64,000 nt of DNA from Notolepis coatsorum (Eukaryota > Chordata > Actinopteri > Aulopiformes > Paralepididae). A program made the translations under genes and the position numbers. The stretch lies in NCBI GenBank assembly GCA_963971535.1, contig OZ020589.1, forward strand, positions 93,809,182 through 93,873,181, in the 5' to 3' direction. The stretch's first letter is position 1, and each line of letters opens with the position of its first letter. Of this stretch, positions 1-12,800 are shown in pieces. Under the pieces are notes generated by a model. That model searched no databases. It saw only the letters and a list, made by a program, of their open reading frames with translations, and was not told the DNA's origin.

Positions 1-2344
1 TTGAAGTCGGGCCCTCAAGATAGGTTTGTGATCTAATCACCTATTTTAACAGTTGGTTTCCTGAATGACCTTTTGTTGAGTTCTGGCTATAGTAAACAGA
101 TGACCTGTTGAAATGTTATCTTTAGTTTGTCTCCCGGCCTAAATATGGTCTAGAGTATTTACCGTGGAAGAGAGACAAAGTAATATAATTGCCTTCTTTA
201 GAATTGTGTGTCATTTAAGGGTGATCTCACCCTGGCCTCCCTCCTCCTCTCCAGGGGTTTGAGACACAGTTTGAAACCAGAGCCTCTATCTGTAACCATT
301 AGTAAAACTATATTAAAGTTGTACTGAAATATTTGTCTTTCTGCTTTTACCAAACTTACACAGTAGGGATCCCGAGTGTAGATTCCTGGGAATTTAAAAC
401 ATGTTTCTATGCAGAAATATACCACAATCCACCCTTGTGGGTTTTAAACCCACATATGTCACGAGTATTTTCTAAATCAAACATGTCTTTAACCTTATAT
501 ATACCATAATCTTGCTAACATTTCTTTAGAAATTCAAAAAATACACAAATCGAACTACAAAAACCGTTTTCTTCTGTACAGTTACAAATCATCATTCACT
601 CTTCCCCCCACCCTCGTTAGACTCTCCCCAGTCACACACACCATCAGTTATTGTTATGACTTCAGACTATTGGAAGGTAATCAAACAAGAATTGGCTTCC
701 AAAATTATCAGCTTTTTTGTTTATGACTATTTCTTTATCCATGTAATTAGCTTAAATGTCTAGTTTATGCAGTGTACTCTGCACGAAAAGATTAATACAT
801 CACACCAAAAAAGATTAACATTCTAAAAAAAACGAGGGAGACTTAACCAAGAAAATATATACAATTTTCTCCCTCGGAAGGACCCCTGCTGGTCTGTTTT
901 ATCCTTAGCTCCAACCCTGTCAGTTATCCCTTTTCAAACCTGAGGTTTACTGCTAAGTTGTTTTGACCGTTGCTTCTCCGTTGCGTGTGCGCTAACTGCT
1001 TTTCCTTGGTTGTGTGCAGCCTTGGTACTGCCCCGAGCTCCACAGAAGGAAATTATTTTCCCTCTGTCCTTTTATTGCTTTTTGGATTTGTTATTACAAC
1101 ACACAATTGATTGGAAGATCACATGTTTCCCCCTCAGATATATTCTTCTACTGTTCTGCATTGACAATACATTTTTCCCAATTTATTTATCTATATATTC
1201 CATGGCTTCTATGTTATTATTCAATTAAATCACCTTTCTCTCATTTATTTTTTGTGCTGTACTATATTACTAGATCAAATGTCTCAAGTTCAACACAACA
1301 CTACTCCACCCTTGAGAGTGGAATAATCATTATTACACAATCATACTTTATTTCCAGACAGGCCCTCGGTCCGGACAGCACAGCTCCGACGGGTCCCATT
1401 CACCAACAGACCCTATGCATGGTAACAAACCATAGTCCCCTTAAACACACATCTTCCACATACTCTGCCAGCCTCCAACAAGCCGTCACAGAGTCCCCCA
1501 TAAGCCAATCATCAATTACACACGCCCACACCTTACATCAACACTATTTAGCCAACGGCGACCAAACATCCACAGAGCTTACCTATGTACAGAGAACCTT
1601 GTTTCCCCAACTCTCACCACACACCAAAACGTGACACAACCTCCCAGATTCTACATCTGGACTCTTAATGAGCGGAAAACAAAATCATGAACCAGCTCTA
1701 GTCCACTCTCTACGTCTCCAGCCCATCACATAGACACCCCTACTAGTCCCGCTGTGTCACCACCAACCTGCTACCCTGACCGGCGAGGGTTCCCTCAGCC
1801 CGTCAGTTCCTAAGAAACAAATAGAGAAAATAAACGAAAAACAAATAAAAATGCCAAAAAAAAAAAAATGAAATTTGAGTGTCATATCATGCAACACACC
1901 CATCAAACAGAATCAAACTACTATCCAGAGGCATAAATACCCCCGTAAAACCTAGGAAAGAAAATAAAACGAAATAAAACACTTGACCACCCTTTGATCA
2001 CGTATGTATAATCACTACTAATCACTACTGAAGTAGTCCTTTTTTATTACACTGTAATATTAATATGTTCCATTTTTCCTGTTTAAAACCACCGTTTTTG
2101 TTAATATGATTAGTCATGCATTTGCCAGTTACTTCATCCCCTCACAACCCCAACTTACCACTGTTAGTCTTCCAAGCCGTTTTAGTAACTTGCACACATA
2201 ATCTAACCATCCAACTTATCTATATACATTTTTATTTTTCCTCTTATCCCTTCTCTTTTTTATTCTATTCCATCTTATGATTTAATATCTATCTATCTTT
2301 CTAAGCGTCATAGCGTCTCCTGTGCATTTCCTCATCGTTCTTTT

Positions 2345-3860
2345 CAACCTGTGGCCTTTGCAGACACGACCTTCTTACACACTCCCTTTGCTTATGCCCC
2401 AACATCCCACAGTTTCAGCATGGCTGTCCATGACCCTTTCTTGGTGGGGCGTAACCACAAGCCCCAGGGGCCTCCTGCCTGTGTTCGGATGGCCCTGATA
2501 CCACCCTTAGCAGGTCTGTCGGGCCCAGGTTCTGTCCTTGCTCTCTGCCATTACCTCCACGGCCTTCTCCTCTGATGATCTCTCGACCCCCTATGTTGGG
2601 TCTTTGGGCTCGCCACCCTTTATCACATGATCTGGCCATGTGTCCCAATACCAGCATTCTTTCGGCTGGCATCCCACAGTCCCCGACAGGCTCACACCTC
2701 TCCGGTCCTCTCCGGGCAGGTCCTGCTGTATGGAGGAGAGATGCACATACCTGTTCTTTTCTGCCGCTGCCTCTCGGGCCTGTTGTTGGGAGGGGCCTGG
2801 AAACTCACCCCTCCGGTGGTGTCCATCACCATGCCCTTGCTGCTCAGCTCCCCGTTCAGGTAACAGATCAAGTGACATCTCTTGTTCACTGAGCCCTCGT
2901 TCTGCAGCACGGAACATTACTTCCAAAATTACATCACTCATGATCTCAGTCTGCTCCGCCAGTTCTCGCTCTAGCATTTCCCTCTCGTGTGCAACTTGGT
3001 CAACAGCCAGCTGCCTCTCCACCAGGTTTCTACGGACTGTCTCATGTCTTTCGAACGCTTCCATGAACGCTCTGTCTTTCTGGAGAGAGGCACGTTAGCC
3101 TCTCTTCCTCCACCCTGGCGCTGGCTGGCTGGTGTTGGGGGAAGTCTGGACAAGGGGAACTTGTGGGCTGAGAAAACTGTTCATGTATTTTCCCATACCT
3201 GTTGTCGGTCCCACGTATTGGCCACTCCATCTGTGTCCCCAACCCCTGTCCAGCCTCTGTTCCAGCCGCAAGGCCAGGGTGGGCCTCCTGGGACTGCTGT
3301 AAAAATGCAGCTCTCCGTCGCTTTCTTTCTCCTTTCGTCAATTTGCAGTCACCTGAAATGGTTAATCCAGCGCGGATCGGCTCTTGCTTGACGGACACTG
3401 GTTGGAGTAAAACAGTTGTCCCTGGTTGTCTCTCCTCAATGACCCCCTGTGTTGGAATCAAAGTCATCATTTCAAGTCCCTCTGTCATACTGGTCACCTG
3501 AGGGAAGTCCATCACATCCAAATCAATCAGGTTAATTTCAGGTATCAATCCTATTTCGGGAGTGTGCAAAGGTTGTCGGCTCTCTCCCACTATCGGCCTT
3601 CGCCCTTCGTGCCTTCTTTTTCTGCTTTTTGTTTTGGTTATGCAGTCTATAGCGACCTCCTTTTCTATACTTTAATACAAGGTTTTGTAAAGGCCTGAAT
3701 ATTTTTGGCCATCTCTTTTCCACCTCTATTGTGACATTTCCAGTTATTGAAATAGACAGATTGTCAACCTTCGCTATTGTATTGCATCTAAGCCTTTAGT
3801 TGCTCCTATCATCGTTTCACCAAGGTGAACCTGCTGTGTATTCGACATTCTCACCACTTT
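2345..3860 (-). pseudogene. gag-like region of copy 1
   Basis: Decayed gag homologue of the region at 51032-52584. Shared pieces in order are an IGAT-GLDA N-terminus, WPKIFRPLQNLV followed by a lysine-rich stretch, a TEGLE acidic segment, LTKG-R-K-RR, DNRYG-IHEQF, an ARLEEER coiled-coil segment, and two retroviral-type CCHC zinc-knuckle remnants at the C-terminal end. In retroelements such proteins form the particle core and the knuckles bind genomic RNA. The copy is broken in several places and is annotated as a fossil. Confidence 0.6.
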
Positions 3861-5324
3861 CAACCACTCCTGGAATTTTACTGTTTGAAAAAACAAGTTT
3901 CTCTGTGTTCAAAACTATTTTTACCAACTTGAGTTAAAAATCACTCACACTTTCAGATTTTTACCGGTGCAGACAGGGATTGATAATTTTCTTTATCATT
4001 CATACTTATACCCCCAAGGCTTTCAATAGCCGTTAATCCCCAGTTGGTGTTGAAATCGTCAGAGCCTCGTCTGTCCTCGCCAAGCACCTGTAGAGAAAGA
4101 AAGAAAAACACACGCACTTAATATCAGTGGTATTTCCCTTTTCATTCCATCAATATTTTACGCATGGAAATGTCGGGCGTCTCTATACTAATAACACTTA
4201 GAGAGATTTGGTGCAATTTATTTGAACATAACGACACAGCCTTAGCTTCGTTTTGTCCGTTGTCCAATCGGAAAACTGGATGTTCCAATCACTTGTCGTG
4301 TATCCTCTCACACGAATCTCTGGGGAATACAAATTTGCATCAACCTTGCCCGTCCGTTCTGGTATGCTGATGGTCCTCCTTTGACAATGAGAATTAGTTC
4401 CACAACAGCCTATCAATGTCTAACCCTTTCTGGTGGATATGGTCATTTATCTGTTCAAATTTCTTTTTGCCTTGATGAATTTGTCATTTTGATCCCATAA
4501 AATACTTTGAATGACAACATCAGCGTAATGACTATGTGTAAATGTAATGTTAACCCTTCTTGCTTTTTGTTTGCTTCTCAAAACCTATGGGAAATCAAAA
4601 ATGTACTTCTCCCTATATTACAATCAACATTTACATTTTAACATTTCCTCACATACTTCCTCTAACATCATTTACATAATTAATAAACACTTCTCCCCTT
4701 TCAACACCAATTTTTGGTGTTGACCTCTTCTGCCAACATCTACCAAGGAAAAAATAAATTTTCAGCGGCTTATACCACTAAATCCCCGATCTTAATACAG
4801 TGCCCAGCTGTCCATGTCATAACCCATAGACGCCAGCATCATACTACAGTACTATCCCCACAGACCCTCGACTTCTCAAAGGCCTGCCATCTCTCAGCCT
4901 AAAGCATCTACCCTCAGTTTCGATCCTGAAAGAAAAAACCCTTAGGCCCCCTTTACAAGGAATATTACGATTACCGTCCCACCATACTCGTACCAAGACA
5001 GGCCAGTGCCCATACGGTACCCACACCCACATTCATAATAACAGCACCTCCATCCAACCAAAAACACATCTATCCAACTAAAAACACACACAACACGGCG
5101 TAAAGCCAACCCCGTTTCCAAATACTATAATAGGAGGGGGGATTAGGGGGCTGGTACCTTGTCTAAATGAAAAAAATATACCCCATGCCCACTCATCAAC
5201 TGTCCCGAACAACCCTCAAACTAACGTAAAACATTCCCCTCATAACAAACCCGACTGGACTTCGTATACCCAGTTGAAACAAACATCCAACACCCAAAGC
5301 TGAATTTAACCCCAGGGCCAGGTA

Positions 5325-6012
5325 GGGAGATGGGGGGGGCTTCTGAATGGAAAAAAATATCCTAAACCCAATTTATGCATTTCACAACCTAAACTAGAAT
5401 CGGTTAACAGAGTATCCAATACAACCCACAATCATTCGAAGGGCAAGTGTTGATGGAAACAGGGAAGGAGGGAGAGAGGCAGGGAGAGAGGGAGGAAGGG
5501 AGAGAGAGAAAAAGGGGGGGGGGAAGACACGCAGGGAGGGAGGGAGGGAGGGATGGAGTAGGGGGGGGCCTCCCAAATGAATAATAATACCATCTCAATC
5601 CTATGCACTCAGAATTTAGAATTAACCAGCAGACCTTACAGTATCACCTTGTCTAGCTTACCAACAGGGCTTTAAACACTATCATCAGCATTCGCTGCAG
5701 AACTTTAACTTAAATTAAACGCTACTTTGATATGACTAATGGTTCCTGCATGGAGTTTCTAAAAGTTAACACTACACCTAGGCCTTACTGTAGAGGCACT
5801 CCTATTTGAATAAACTCCATTTAGAGCCAGGGAACTAAGCAGAGGCAGATACCACAGGGAAGTGTTGATGTAAACAGGGAAGGAGGGAGGGAGACACGCA
5901 GGGAGGGAGGGAGGGAGGGAGGGAGGGAGGGAGGGAGGGAGGGAGGGAGGGAGGGAGGGAGGGAGGGAGGGAGGGAGGGAGGGAGGGAGGGAGGGAGGGA
6001 GGGATAACAGGG
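5325..6012. repeat. Purine-rich tract with (GGGA)n microsatellite
   Basis: Two dense GA/GGGA blocks lie at about 5453-5565 and 5881-6004; the second is nearly pure GGGA. On the minus strand, the sense of the host LTR element, these are polypyrimidine tracts. They lie in the leader upstream of gag, as the pyrimidine tract at 48773-49155 does in copy 2. Confidence 0.9.
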
Positions 6013-6144
6013 GGGGGACACACGCACCCTTCCTTCACAGCAGACAACGTCGCTGTCCACTCCACTCGTCCTGATCAACACCGCCCCCTGTCATACTTTA
6101 CTGGTCACTGTCCTAACACAAAGCTCAACTCCATTACCCATAAT

Positions 6145-6482
6145 TAGGGATGGGTACCTTTCACATTTGAACCGATACCGGTACCGGTACCTGTGAATCG
6201 ATACCGGTACCCAACGGTACCTTTCTTCTGTACTTTAGTCTCAAGAAATTTAATTTACCTACCTCAGTCGTGAAAAAAATAATCCAAACTTCAAATAACT
6301 ACAATTTCGACAGTTTTCGGCTTGCCATTGCTCCGACTGCTTTGTTGTTGAATCAAGTCAAATCCTAGGTAAACATATATTGTGCGTGTGAACGTTGACG
6401 TTTTGGTATCTCACTTGATTCGATACTACCGACGTGTTTCGGTTCGGTACCTCAAAAATACCGAATTCGGTACCCATCCCTA
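6145..6482. mobile_element. hAT MITE (TAGGGATGGGTACC family)
   Basis: A 338-bp element with inverted ends TAGGGATGGGTACC and GGTACCCATCCCTA, flanked by the perfect 8-bp target duplication CCCATAAT (6137-6144 and 6483-6490). Internal sequence is rich in GGTACCG-type motifs and encodes nothing. The 8-bp duplication places it in hAT. It sits inside the leader of the copy 1 LTR element. Confidence 0.92.
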
Positions 6483-7260
6483 CCCATAATCCACCTCCCT
6501 TGTACCGACGGCACCGTGGCATGCATGCGCAGACCGACACATACCGTCTACACATTCTAAAACATAACCACCACCTTCCATACTGCTCACTACTGGTTTA
6601 AAACATTTCGTAACGTCACAACCAAACACACTCACCCCGTCCCGTTACCCCACTACTGCCATCACACTGGGCTAACAACAGATATAGATTGATAACCAGA
6701 TATGTACATACATCCGTTCTCTATCCGCCATTATGCAAACATTATGCAGTGCTTGCTTACTCTCCTCACTTGATCATATTTAGCAACAACCATCGTGGTA
6801 ACCTTTATCATTATTATATAACAACATTTACAAGTGCATTTCTTAACCTAAACCCCGCCCGTAATATACAAGTAATGTCCTAACCATAACTCAATATCCT
6901 ATTCTAGCTCAAACCTATTTTAGCTCAATGTCCTATTTTAGCTCAACCCTATTTTAGCTCAACTCTATTTTAGCTCGTCAGCTTAAGTGCTCCTCATTAT
7001 TCATACTCAAACCAGGCGTTTGGAACAACGACCCAACCTGCAGACAGAACGCTCCAATCCAGCAGAATACCCGTACGGAGACTTGACCCAAGAGGATCTC
7101 TTAATCGACGCTTGCAGTCCCTCTGTGCTCCCAGCAACACTGCAATCACCCGATAGTCCTACATCATCCTCCCATCTACGAATATTTTTTCCCACGATTT
7201 GATCACAGTACGCAAATCGAAGTCGAATTGTTTCGACGTATCGCACATCCTAGTTTGAAT

Positions 7261-7986
7261 CAGGCCACGTGAGCGGATCGGCGCGGCCGAGAAATCCGCT
7301 CTTCGCTCTTTAAAGCTTGGTCCGCTCCGCTAATCGTTCATGTTGACCCCGCCCCCAAGTCGCTCTCCGCTCGCTCCCCGCTCACCTTGAATCGAGCGCT
7401 CCCCGCTCCCCGCGCCAGATCGCTCGGCATTTTTTTTTTTTTTTTTTGAGCATGGTGTAAATTAGCTCAAACTACAACAGTCTACACCCCCTGGGCCCCT
7501 TAACAATTGTTTGTATTGAGCCGCATTGTAATTGTACCCATTCTGCAATGTTAAATAACGTTGTTTATCCATTCACTAGCTCTATTAAGCGATGATAGGC
7601 TAGCCGAGCCACAATGCTATGGTCGCTGCCATTAACGTTAGCATGTAAGCTAACGTCAACAACAATGGCGTCGATACTTTTTCTAACAGGAGTGAGTGAA
7701 GGAGGAGGAGTGAAGCCTGAACAGGATATCACAGGTTCACCCTTCTCATTGGTTGAAAATGGCCTTCATGTTTGTACATCGCCATCTGTTGCTTTGGCAT
7801 TGTACTGCATGTATATTACATCAACAGTGTTAAACCACTGTGAGCGACCTGGAGTGGATTGGAGCGGAGGAGAACTCTCGCTCCGGACGTCGCGCCGACT
7901 CATTTTAAAACCCAGTCCTTGCTCACATCAAAACCGCCCGCTCCGCGCCCCGCGCCGCTCACGCTCCGATCCGCTCACATGCACTG
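7261..7986. mobile_element. Non-autonomous hAT (GTGAGCGGATCGG ends)
   Basis: A 726-bp element with ends CAGGCCACGTGAGCGG and CCGCTCACATGCACTG and the perfect 8-bp target duplication GTTTGAAT (7253-7260, 7987-7994). Subterminal CCGCTCC repeats are conspicuous. The interior holds a poly-T run and the retroposon segment also seen near 41260. It also has GCTAGC/GCTAAC-rich sequence shared with the hAT at 40867-42780. No transposase coding is visible. Confidence 0.9.
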
Positions 7987-9211
7987 GTTTGAATGTCACG
8001 AGCATCGATTTAAAACAGCCCATCCTCACAAGTCGGGTCCCACGCTTTCCCTTTAACCCAGCGGGCGCACGATCCCACCTAGTATAGCCTTTCTTTACCG
8101 TCCTTACTGACTAGCATACCATTGTTTAATAGAGGGTTTGCAATTCATCATACTCGTTTGGCACTCCCCCCACCCAACGGGGCGAACCCCAGAGCGAGCG
8201 GTACGCTCCCCGTCAAGTGGACAGAGTCCCCATAAAAGCACCCTCTCCCTAAAAAACACCATCCTAGTCAGTCACGTACCATTCTCTTTTTCTACCCTGA
8301 TCGGGCAGCAGTCTGAATGGCCTTTACCCTACCCACAACGCTATCAGTCCTGTACAACGCAGGGCTGATATCGATGTAAATTCACTTCTACCCGTTTCAC
8401 AAATCCTAGGTTTTCTAACCGAACGCACCTCAATTCCCTAACCCAAATATGTGCTTCCTAGACATTATTCGTGCGGTCGAGACCAGAACCAAGGTTGTGA
8501 ATATTGGTTTCTGGTGTCTGCCAACACAAACACATTTCCAGAAGCACGGTAATAATTACAGCAAACCCCATTCGGAGACTGCTCGTCCTTAACCAACTTA
8601 GACGCCCCATCCTTACACTTACCTACAAATCCGTTGTCCTGGCTGATGAGTTGAAGAAAACAGTCATAGAGGCGTCGATGAAACTCTCTGTCCTTTGAGA
8701 AGTCGGTTACGGTCGAATTCAGCACGGGTCACGGTGACATTTAACGTAAATATCATCTAATATAACGTATCTCTGATCGATCGTTCTGGACTAGTATAGT
8801 GGAATTTCCCTTCTCTCTGCGTTGTTGACTCTGTTCATTCATTCCATTGGTTCGCTTGCAGGAATTAGGCACGGACGAGATTTGCTCGGTTCCAACCAGA
8901 CGATCTGTTTTTATTCAATACAAGCTTCAGATCTTATTCTAAAAGTGGTTTCCAGCTGTTCCCCTATTGACAAGATACGAGCTGGATCCCATACATCAGT
9001 GTCAAACTCATGGCCCGCGGGCCAAATGTGGCCCGCCACGTCATTTGATGTGGCCCCCAAGAGCTCTAAAAAAATAAAATAAAAATCTTTTTTTTTAAAC
9101 ATTAATCTTGGGTTTAAAAATAGCAGCGTTAAAATAATTGTGGGTTAATGCGTTAATAAAGCTTTAACTTTGACAGCCTTAGTTATTACACATTCTTACA
9201 CATACATGTAT

Positions 9212-9913
9212 TTTTTTTTATTTGAAATCTTTATTTCGAACATGCAATGAATACAAACAAACAATAACAAAAGCAAAACACAACTCAATCTACATGTTCG
9301 AAAAGGAGTAGGAAGAAGTATACACTTATTTAATCCTACCCCTTTTCCACTACTCAAATGAGTACTATTTTAAAACATAAAAAAGAAAAGAAAAAAAAAT
9401 ATATATATATATGCAAAAAAATTAAATAAAAACTATATATGTAAAACATGAAAGAAATAAAATAAAAATGTAAACACCCGTGAATATCAAGTCCCTTCCT
9501 CATCCCTGTACCTTGTGAACATCATTTCCTTATACATCAGTTTGAATTGTCTCATGTTTGGACATTTCTTTAGCACCACATTTAGACTGTTCCACAGTTT
9601 CACTCCACATATCGAGATGCAGTGTCTTCTCATGGTAGTGCGTACATTTAGCACGTTTAAATTGTGTTTTCCCCTCAGATTATAACCCCCCTCCCTATCA
9701 AAGAACAATTCTTGAATGTTTCTTGGAAGTGCATGACTTTTTGCTTTATACATTAATTGTGCCGTTTTAAATTCCACACGATCATTTAACTTCAATGTCT
9801 TTGACTCCAAAAACGATATGTTAGTGTGATCACGATAACCTGCAATGTGAACTATCCTAATGGCCCTTTTTTGGAGGATAAAAAGTGGTTGTAGTGTAGA
9901 CTTATAATTGTTT
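9212..9913 (-). mobile_element. 5'-truncated LINE with ORF2 C-terminus
   Basis: Minus-strand non-LTR retrotransposon tail flanked by the 13-bp target duplication CACATACATGTAT (9199-9211, 9914-9926), with the T-rich 3' end on the left. An open frame at 9487-9810 encodes the C-terminal region typical of CR1/Jockey-group reverse transcriptase ORFs. Motifs are LPRNIQELF, YNLRGKHN, RTTMRRHCI and GVKLWNSL. The empty site is visible in the related hAT copy at about 35340, confirming the insertion. Confidence 0.85.
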
Positions 9914-10261
9914 CACATACATGTATGTTGAACATCTGAGGTATTGATGAAGTAACAAAGGAAAAAAGCCAAAAGCACTTACTCCTCAGACATTCTTTGA
10001 CAATTTTACAGCCCAAAATACAAAAAAGATCCAGGCGGAATAGGTAACAAAGGGTTGAAGAAATATTGTCTGAACTGTGAGATGCAAACTGGCTGTGTGA
10101 CATAACCGAGCATCTCGCTCAATTGAATAAGAAGCTGTAGGGACACAAACAAGTCCCACCCAAAACTTGACCAATATAGTTGTGAACTGAGACAACCCTT
10201 ATTTTGTTATTTTTGAGTACAGTTACAGTTGTGTGTTCATGCAGACACATAATAGCAATTT

Positions 10262-10403
10262 CATTACGAATTGAAAATGGGGGACCCTGATGTAAACAAG
10301 TCGAAAGTCTTTCTCTGGTCTGCATCCCCTTAACAATTGTGTGTATTGAGCTGTACTGTACTGTACCCATTCTGCAATCTGTTAATTAAAGTTAATTAAA
10401 CTA
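10262..10403 (+). repeat. Retroposon segment (TGTACCCATTCTGCAATCTG family)
   Basis: Contains the shared core from ATGGGGGACCCTGATGTAAA through ATTGAGC-GTACTGTAC and CCCATTCTGCAATCTGTTAA, followed by an AT-rich tail. Close relatives occur at 34879-35001 and 57600-57740, with partial ones at about 7497, 32572 and 41240. It looks like a SINE or the 3' end of a LINE. Confidence 0.6.
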
Positions 10404-10729
10404 TCTTCCATTAGTGGCCTCTGCAAGGTTGTGTGCAGCCATTTGTTTTTGTAACATCTGCTACATCTGTCCCACGTGTTCTTTGCAGCTCACAGTTGTT
10501 AGTTCTGCCCCTCTTGACTGTGACAAAAAGGTTTTGAACAAACTTAATGTCATAGCTTGTATTTGATGATATTCTTCTTTGTTATTTACTTGAATGGTTT
10601 GATCATTGATTGATGGAGTAATATGGGGTTCTGATAAACTAAAATTATTTGTTAAAATAACATAAGCTAACATATATTTTTACATCTATGCAAATGCATA
10701 TGCAATATGTATAACTTGAATAAGTAATA

Positions 10730-10837
10730 CACAGTAAATTTCGCAGAGTACATTTTATTCAAACTGAGTCCATTTGAGCCCAAGTGAGTAAAACTTTACT
10801 CAGTTTGAGTAAAATTTACTCAGCAAAATGTACTGTG
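10730..10837. mobile_element. TA-flanked MITE (CACAGTAAATTT family)
   Basis: A 108-bp element with ends CACAGTAAATTT and AAAATGTACTGTG and TA at each side; the empty site in the copy near 34530 has a single TA. Interior is made of GAGTAAA/TTTACTC palindromic repeats. TA duplication suggests Tc1/mariner-type mobilisation. Confidence 0.8.
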
Positions 10838-10844
10838 TAAATAC

Positions 10845-11320
10845 TAGGGATGTCCGATATTATCGGCCGACCGATATCATCGGCCGATATCGGCAGTAAA
10901 ATGTGATATCGGAAAATATCGGTATCGGTAAAAAAAAAAAAAAAAAATTTTTTTTTTTTTTTTTTTTTTTTTTACATTTATTTAACCTTTATTTACCCAG
11001 GCAAGCAAGTAAGAACCAATTCTTATTTTATTTATTGTCAAAAGTATGCATGTTGGTTTAATTCAACAACAAGAGATATGTAATGTTAATTTTTACTTTT
11101 TTAATTATCATATTTTGCACAGATAATGCTTACATTTAGAAAGCCTTTTGAATGCATCCAGTGAAATGATTAATTACCTGAAATTATTCCGTTTTTTTGG
11201 GGGGAAACCCTGCATATATCGGTATCGGTTGATATCGGTATCGGTATCGGTATCGAAATTAAGAGTTGGACAATATCGGAATATCGGTATCGGTAAAAAA
11301 GCCAATATCGAGCATCCCTA
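10845..11320. mobile_element. hAT MITE (TAGGGATGTCCGATA family)
   Basis: A 476-bp element with ends TAGGGATGTCCGATATT and AATATCGAGCATCCCTA and the perfect 8-bp duplication GTAAATAC (10837-10844, 11321-11328). The ends are full of TATCGG repeats and there is an A/T homopolymer block near 10930-10972. It inserted directly beside the TA-flanked MITE, using its last base as part of the target. Confidence 0.9.
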
Positions 11321-12416
11321 GTAAATACAGAAACAACATGTTTAACAATATGTAAATGAGTAGCTACATTTATTTTACATTACATTAACATTAATACGGT
11401 ATTTGGCCCTTTGAGGGCAACCATAATGCTGATGTGGCCCTCTGTGAAAATGAGTTTGACACCCCTGTTCTAAATAATGCGTGTGACTGCTTGGTCACTG
11501 AGCATGTGCGTATGTCTCAATCTGTTTGTGTGTGCGTGTGTTCCAGTCTGTTTGTGTGTGTGTGTATTCCAGTCTGTTTGTGTGTGGGATAGTGTGTGTT
11601 AAACTGTTGATGGACACCAGCCGGTCTCCCTCAGATCCTGGGACTGCCTGGACAGCAGGCACCACATCTTCTTCAATCCAGAACGAATGCACAATTCAGT
11701 CTTTGCTGAGGTTGTCTTTCATCTTGTGTACTCGATACGATAGGAACATCAACGAACATGACCGCAATAACTCACTGGTATTTACTGCGCATGCCGTTCA
11801 AGGCGTGAAGCTACATTTCACATTAACACTTCACGTACTGACCGCAAGTCTTGGCGGTAGCTACTGACTTAGCTTATTAAAAGTCCATCAAAACTCTCAC
11901 AGAATATTCATCTGCTTCTTTCTTCAACAATGTCATTCACTTTCTTGAAACTCACAGCACTGACTAAGCCTCTTTCGCTCTCAGTCGAATGTTACTTTTC
12001 AGAAATGAACAGCACCATTGTCGTGGTTAGCATGATATTCTCTCAGACACGAGGGTACTTGTCGCATAAAACTCACGTTACGATAACAATGCGACCACAC
12101 ACGGTCATTAGACTGTCCGTTCTAATGTCCGTTACTTCTTTTTAGAAGTCGTGTTGGCTTAACGTCAACTTCTAGTAGTTTCGTGAAGAGACGGTATTCC
12201 CCGTGCTTCTCTCATGGGCAACGTCTTGTTCCAACATCCCATCTTGTTCCAACATGCCTGGACACGCCCGTCACTGTGGGACTCCACTCAGGTACTCCAT
12301 TCTGATAGGCTGGTTCTGAAAACTCCCGCCCCGCTTGTGATAGAACCATGTACCTGTTCATAATGATTCCACTATGTGTAGAATTACGATGGTAGGATAA
12401 CCATCTATTTGCATCC

Positions 12417-12660
12417 CCTACACGTTCCTTAATCGGGATACAGTGGAGAGAGTGGAGGACCGGAGTGATGTGGTCACAGGACCGGGTGTTCGTGAGCAGG
12501 CGAGCAGCAGAGTTCTGGACCATCTGGAGTCTATAGAGGGAGTGGGAGGTGATGCCGGTGAGGAGGGATTTGCAGTAGCCTAGTCTAGGCGGGAGGCATT
12601 TAAGGTGTGGATGAGGGATTCAGCAGCGAGGGGAGAGGCAGTGTGTGATTTTGGAGGTGA
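12417..12660 (-). mobile_element. LINE fragment, L2/CR1-like reverse transcriptase C-terminus
   Basis: Minus-strand translation shows a DYC(N/K)SLL-like motif, then LQMVQNSAARLL, HITPVLHSLH and PIKER, the usual thumb region of fish L2-type LINE polyproteins. The frame stops matching at 12416, where the putative LTR of element copy 1 begins; the rest of the LINE would lie beyond that element. Confidence 0.75.
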
Positions 12661-12800
12661 GACTTCTCTACTTTTACTTAAGTAGAATTTGAATGGAGGA
12701 CTTTTACTTTTACCAGAGTACTAATTTATCTGAGTATTTCTAATTTTACTTTTACTACTTTTAAAGTAAAGGAACTGTGTACTTCTTCCATTACTGCTTG
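12661..12800. repeat. ACTTTTACTT-rich transposon end fragment
   Basis: Repeats of ACTTTTACTT and its complement resemble the subterminal sequence of a common fish hAT family. Only one side is recognisable and no target duplication was found. Confidence 0.35.

Larger units (their letters stand above)
8997..11467. mobile_element. Non-autonomous hAT (GGGGTGTCAAACTC ends), nested insertions
   Basis: Same family as 34379-35543 but inverted. The left end reads GTCAAACTCATGGCCCGCGG and the right end GAGTTTGACACCCCTG. No matching 8-bp duplication is seen, so one junction may have changed. It contains a LINE (9212-9913), a retroposon segment (10262-10403), a TA-flanked MITE (10730-10837) and a hAT MITE (10845-11320), each absent from the other copy apart from the retroposon. 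It lies within the putative 5' LTR of LTR-element copy 1. Confidence 0.88.
1..12416 (-). mobile_element. Endogenous LTR element, gag-bearing, no pol seen (copy 1, partial)
   Basis: An old, broken LTR-retroelement copy read on the minus strand; its 3' end lies left of the window. From its 5' side it has a putative LTR beginning TGTAGG at 12416, where it interrupts a LINE. A tRNA-primer-like site with GTGACCCGTG lies near 8730, a splice-donor-like GTAAGT near 8620, a long purine/pyrimidine tract (5325-6012) and a gag-like region (2345-3860). Segments match the better copy at 45448-58987 in the same order: gag, pyrimidine tract, and a shared block near 1450 that encodes LKHTSST in both. No polymerase or integrase is recognisable in the 2.3 kb after gag. 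The LTR assignment of 8745-12416 rests on its position and TG start, not on clear similarity to the other copy's LTR. Several later insertions and many breaks; clearly a fossil. Confidence 0.55.

Noticed and set aside
1014-1634. 206-codon plus-strand frame
   Set aside because: It is antisense to the copy 1 LTR element, and the equivalent stretch of copy 2 is open in the same antisense way only in part; no domain is recognisable.
11468-12416. Host gene upstream region
   Set aside because: Better explained as the outer part of the copy 1 LTR: it starts TGTAGG exactly where the LINE frame breaks. Similarity to the copy 2 LTR is weak, so confidence is moderate.
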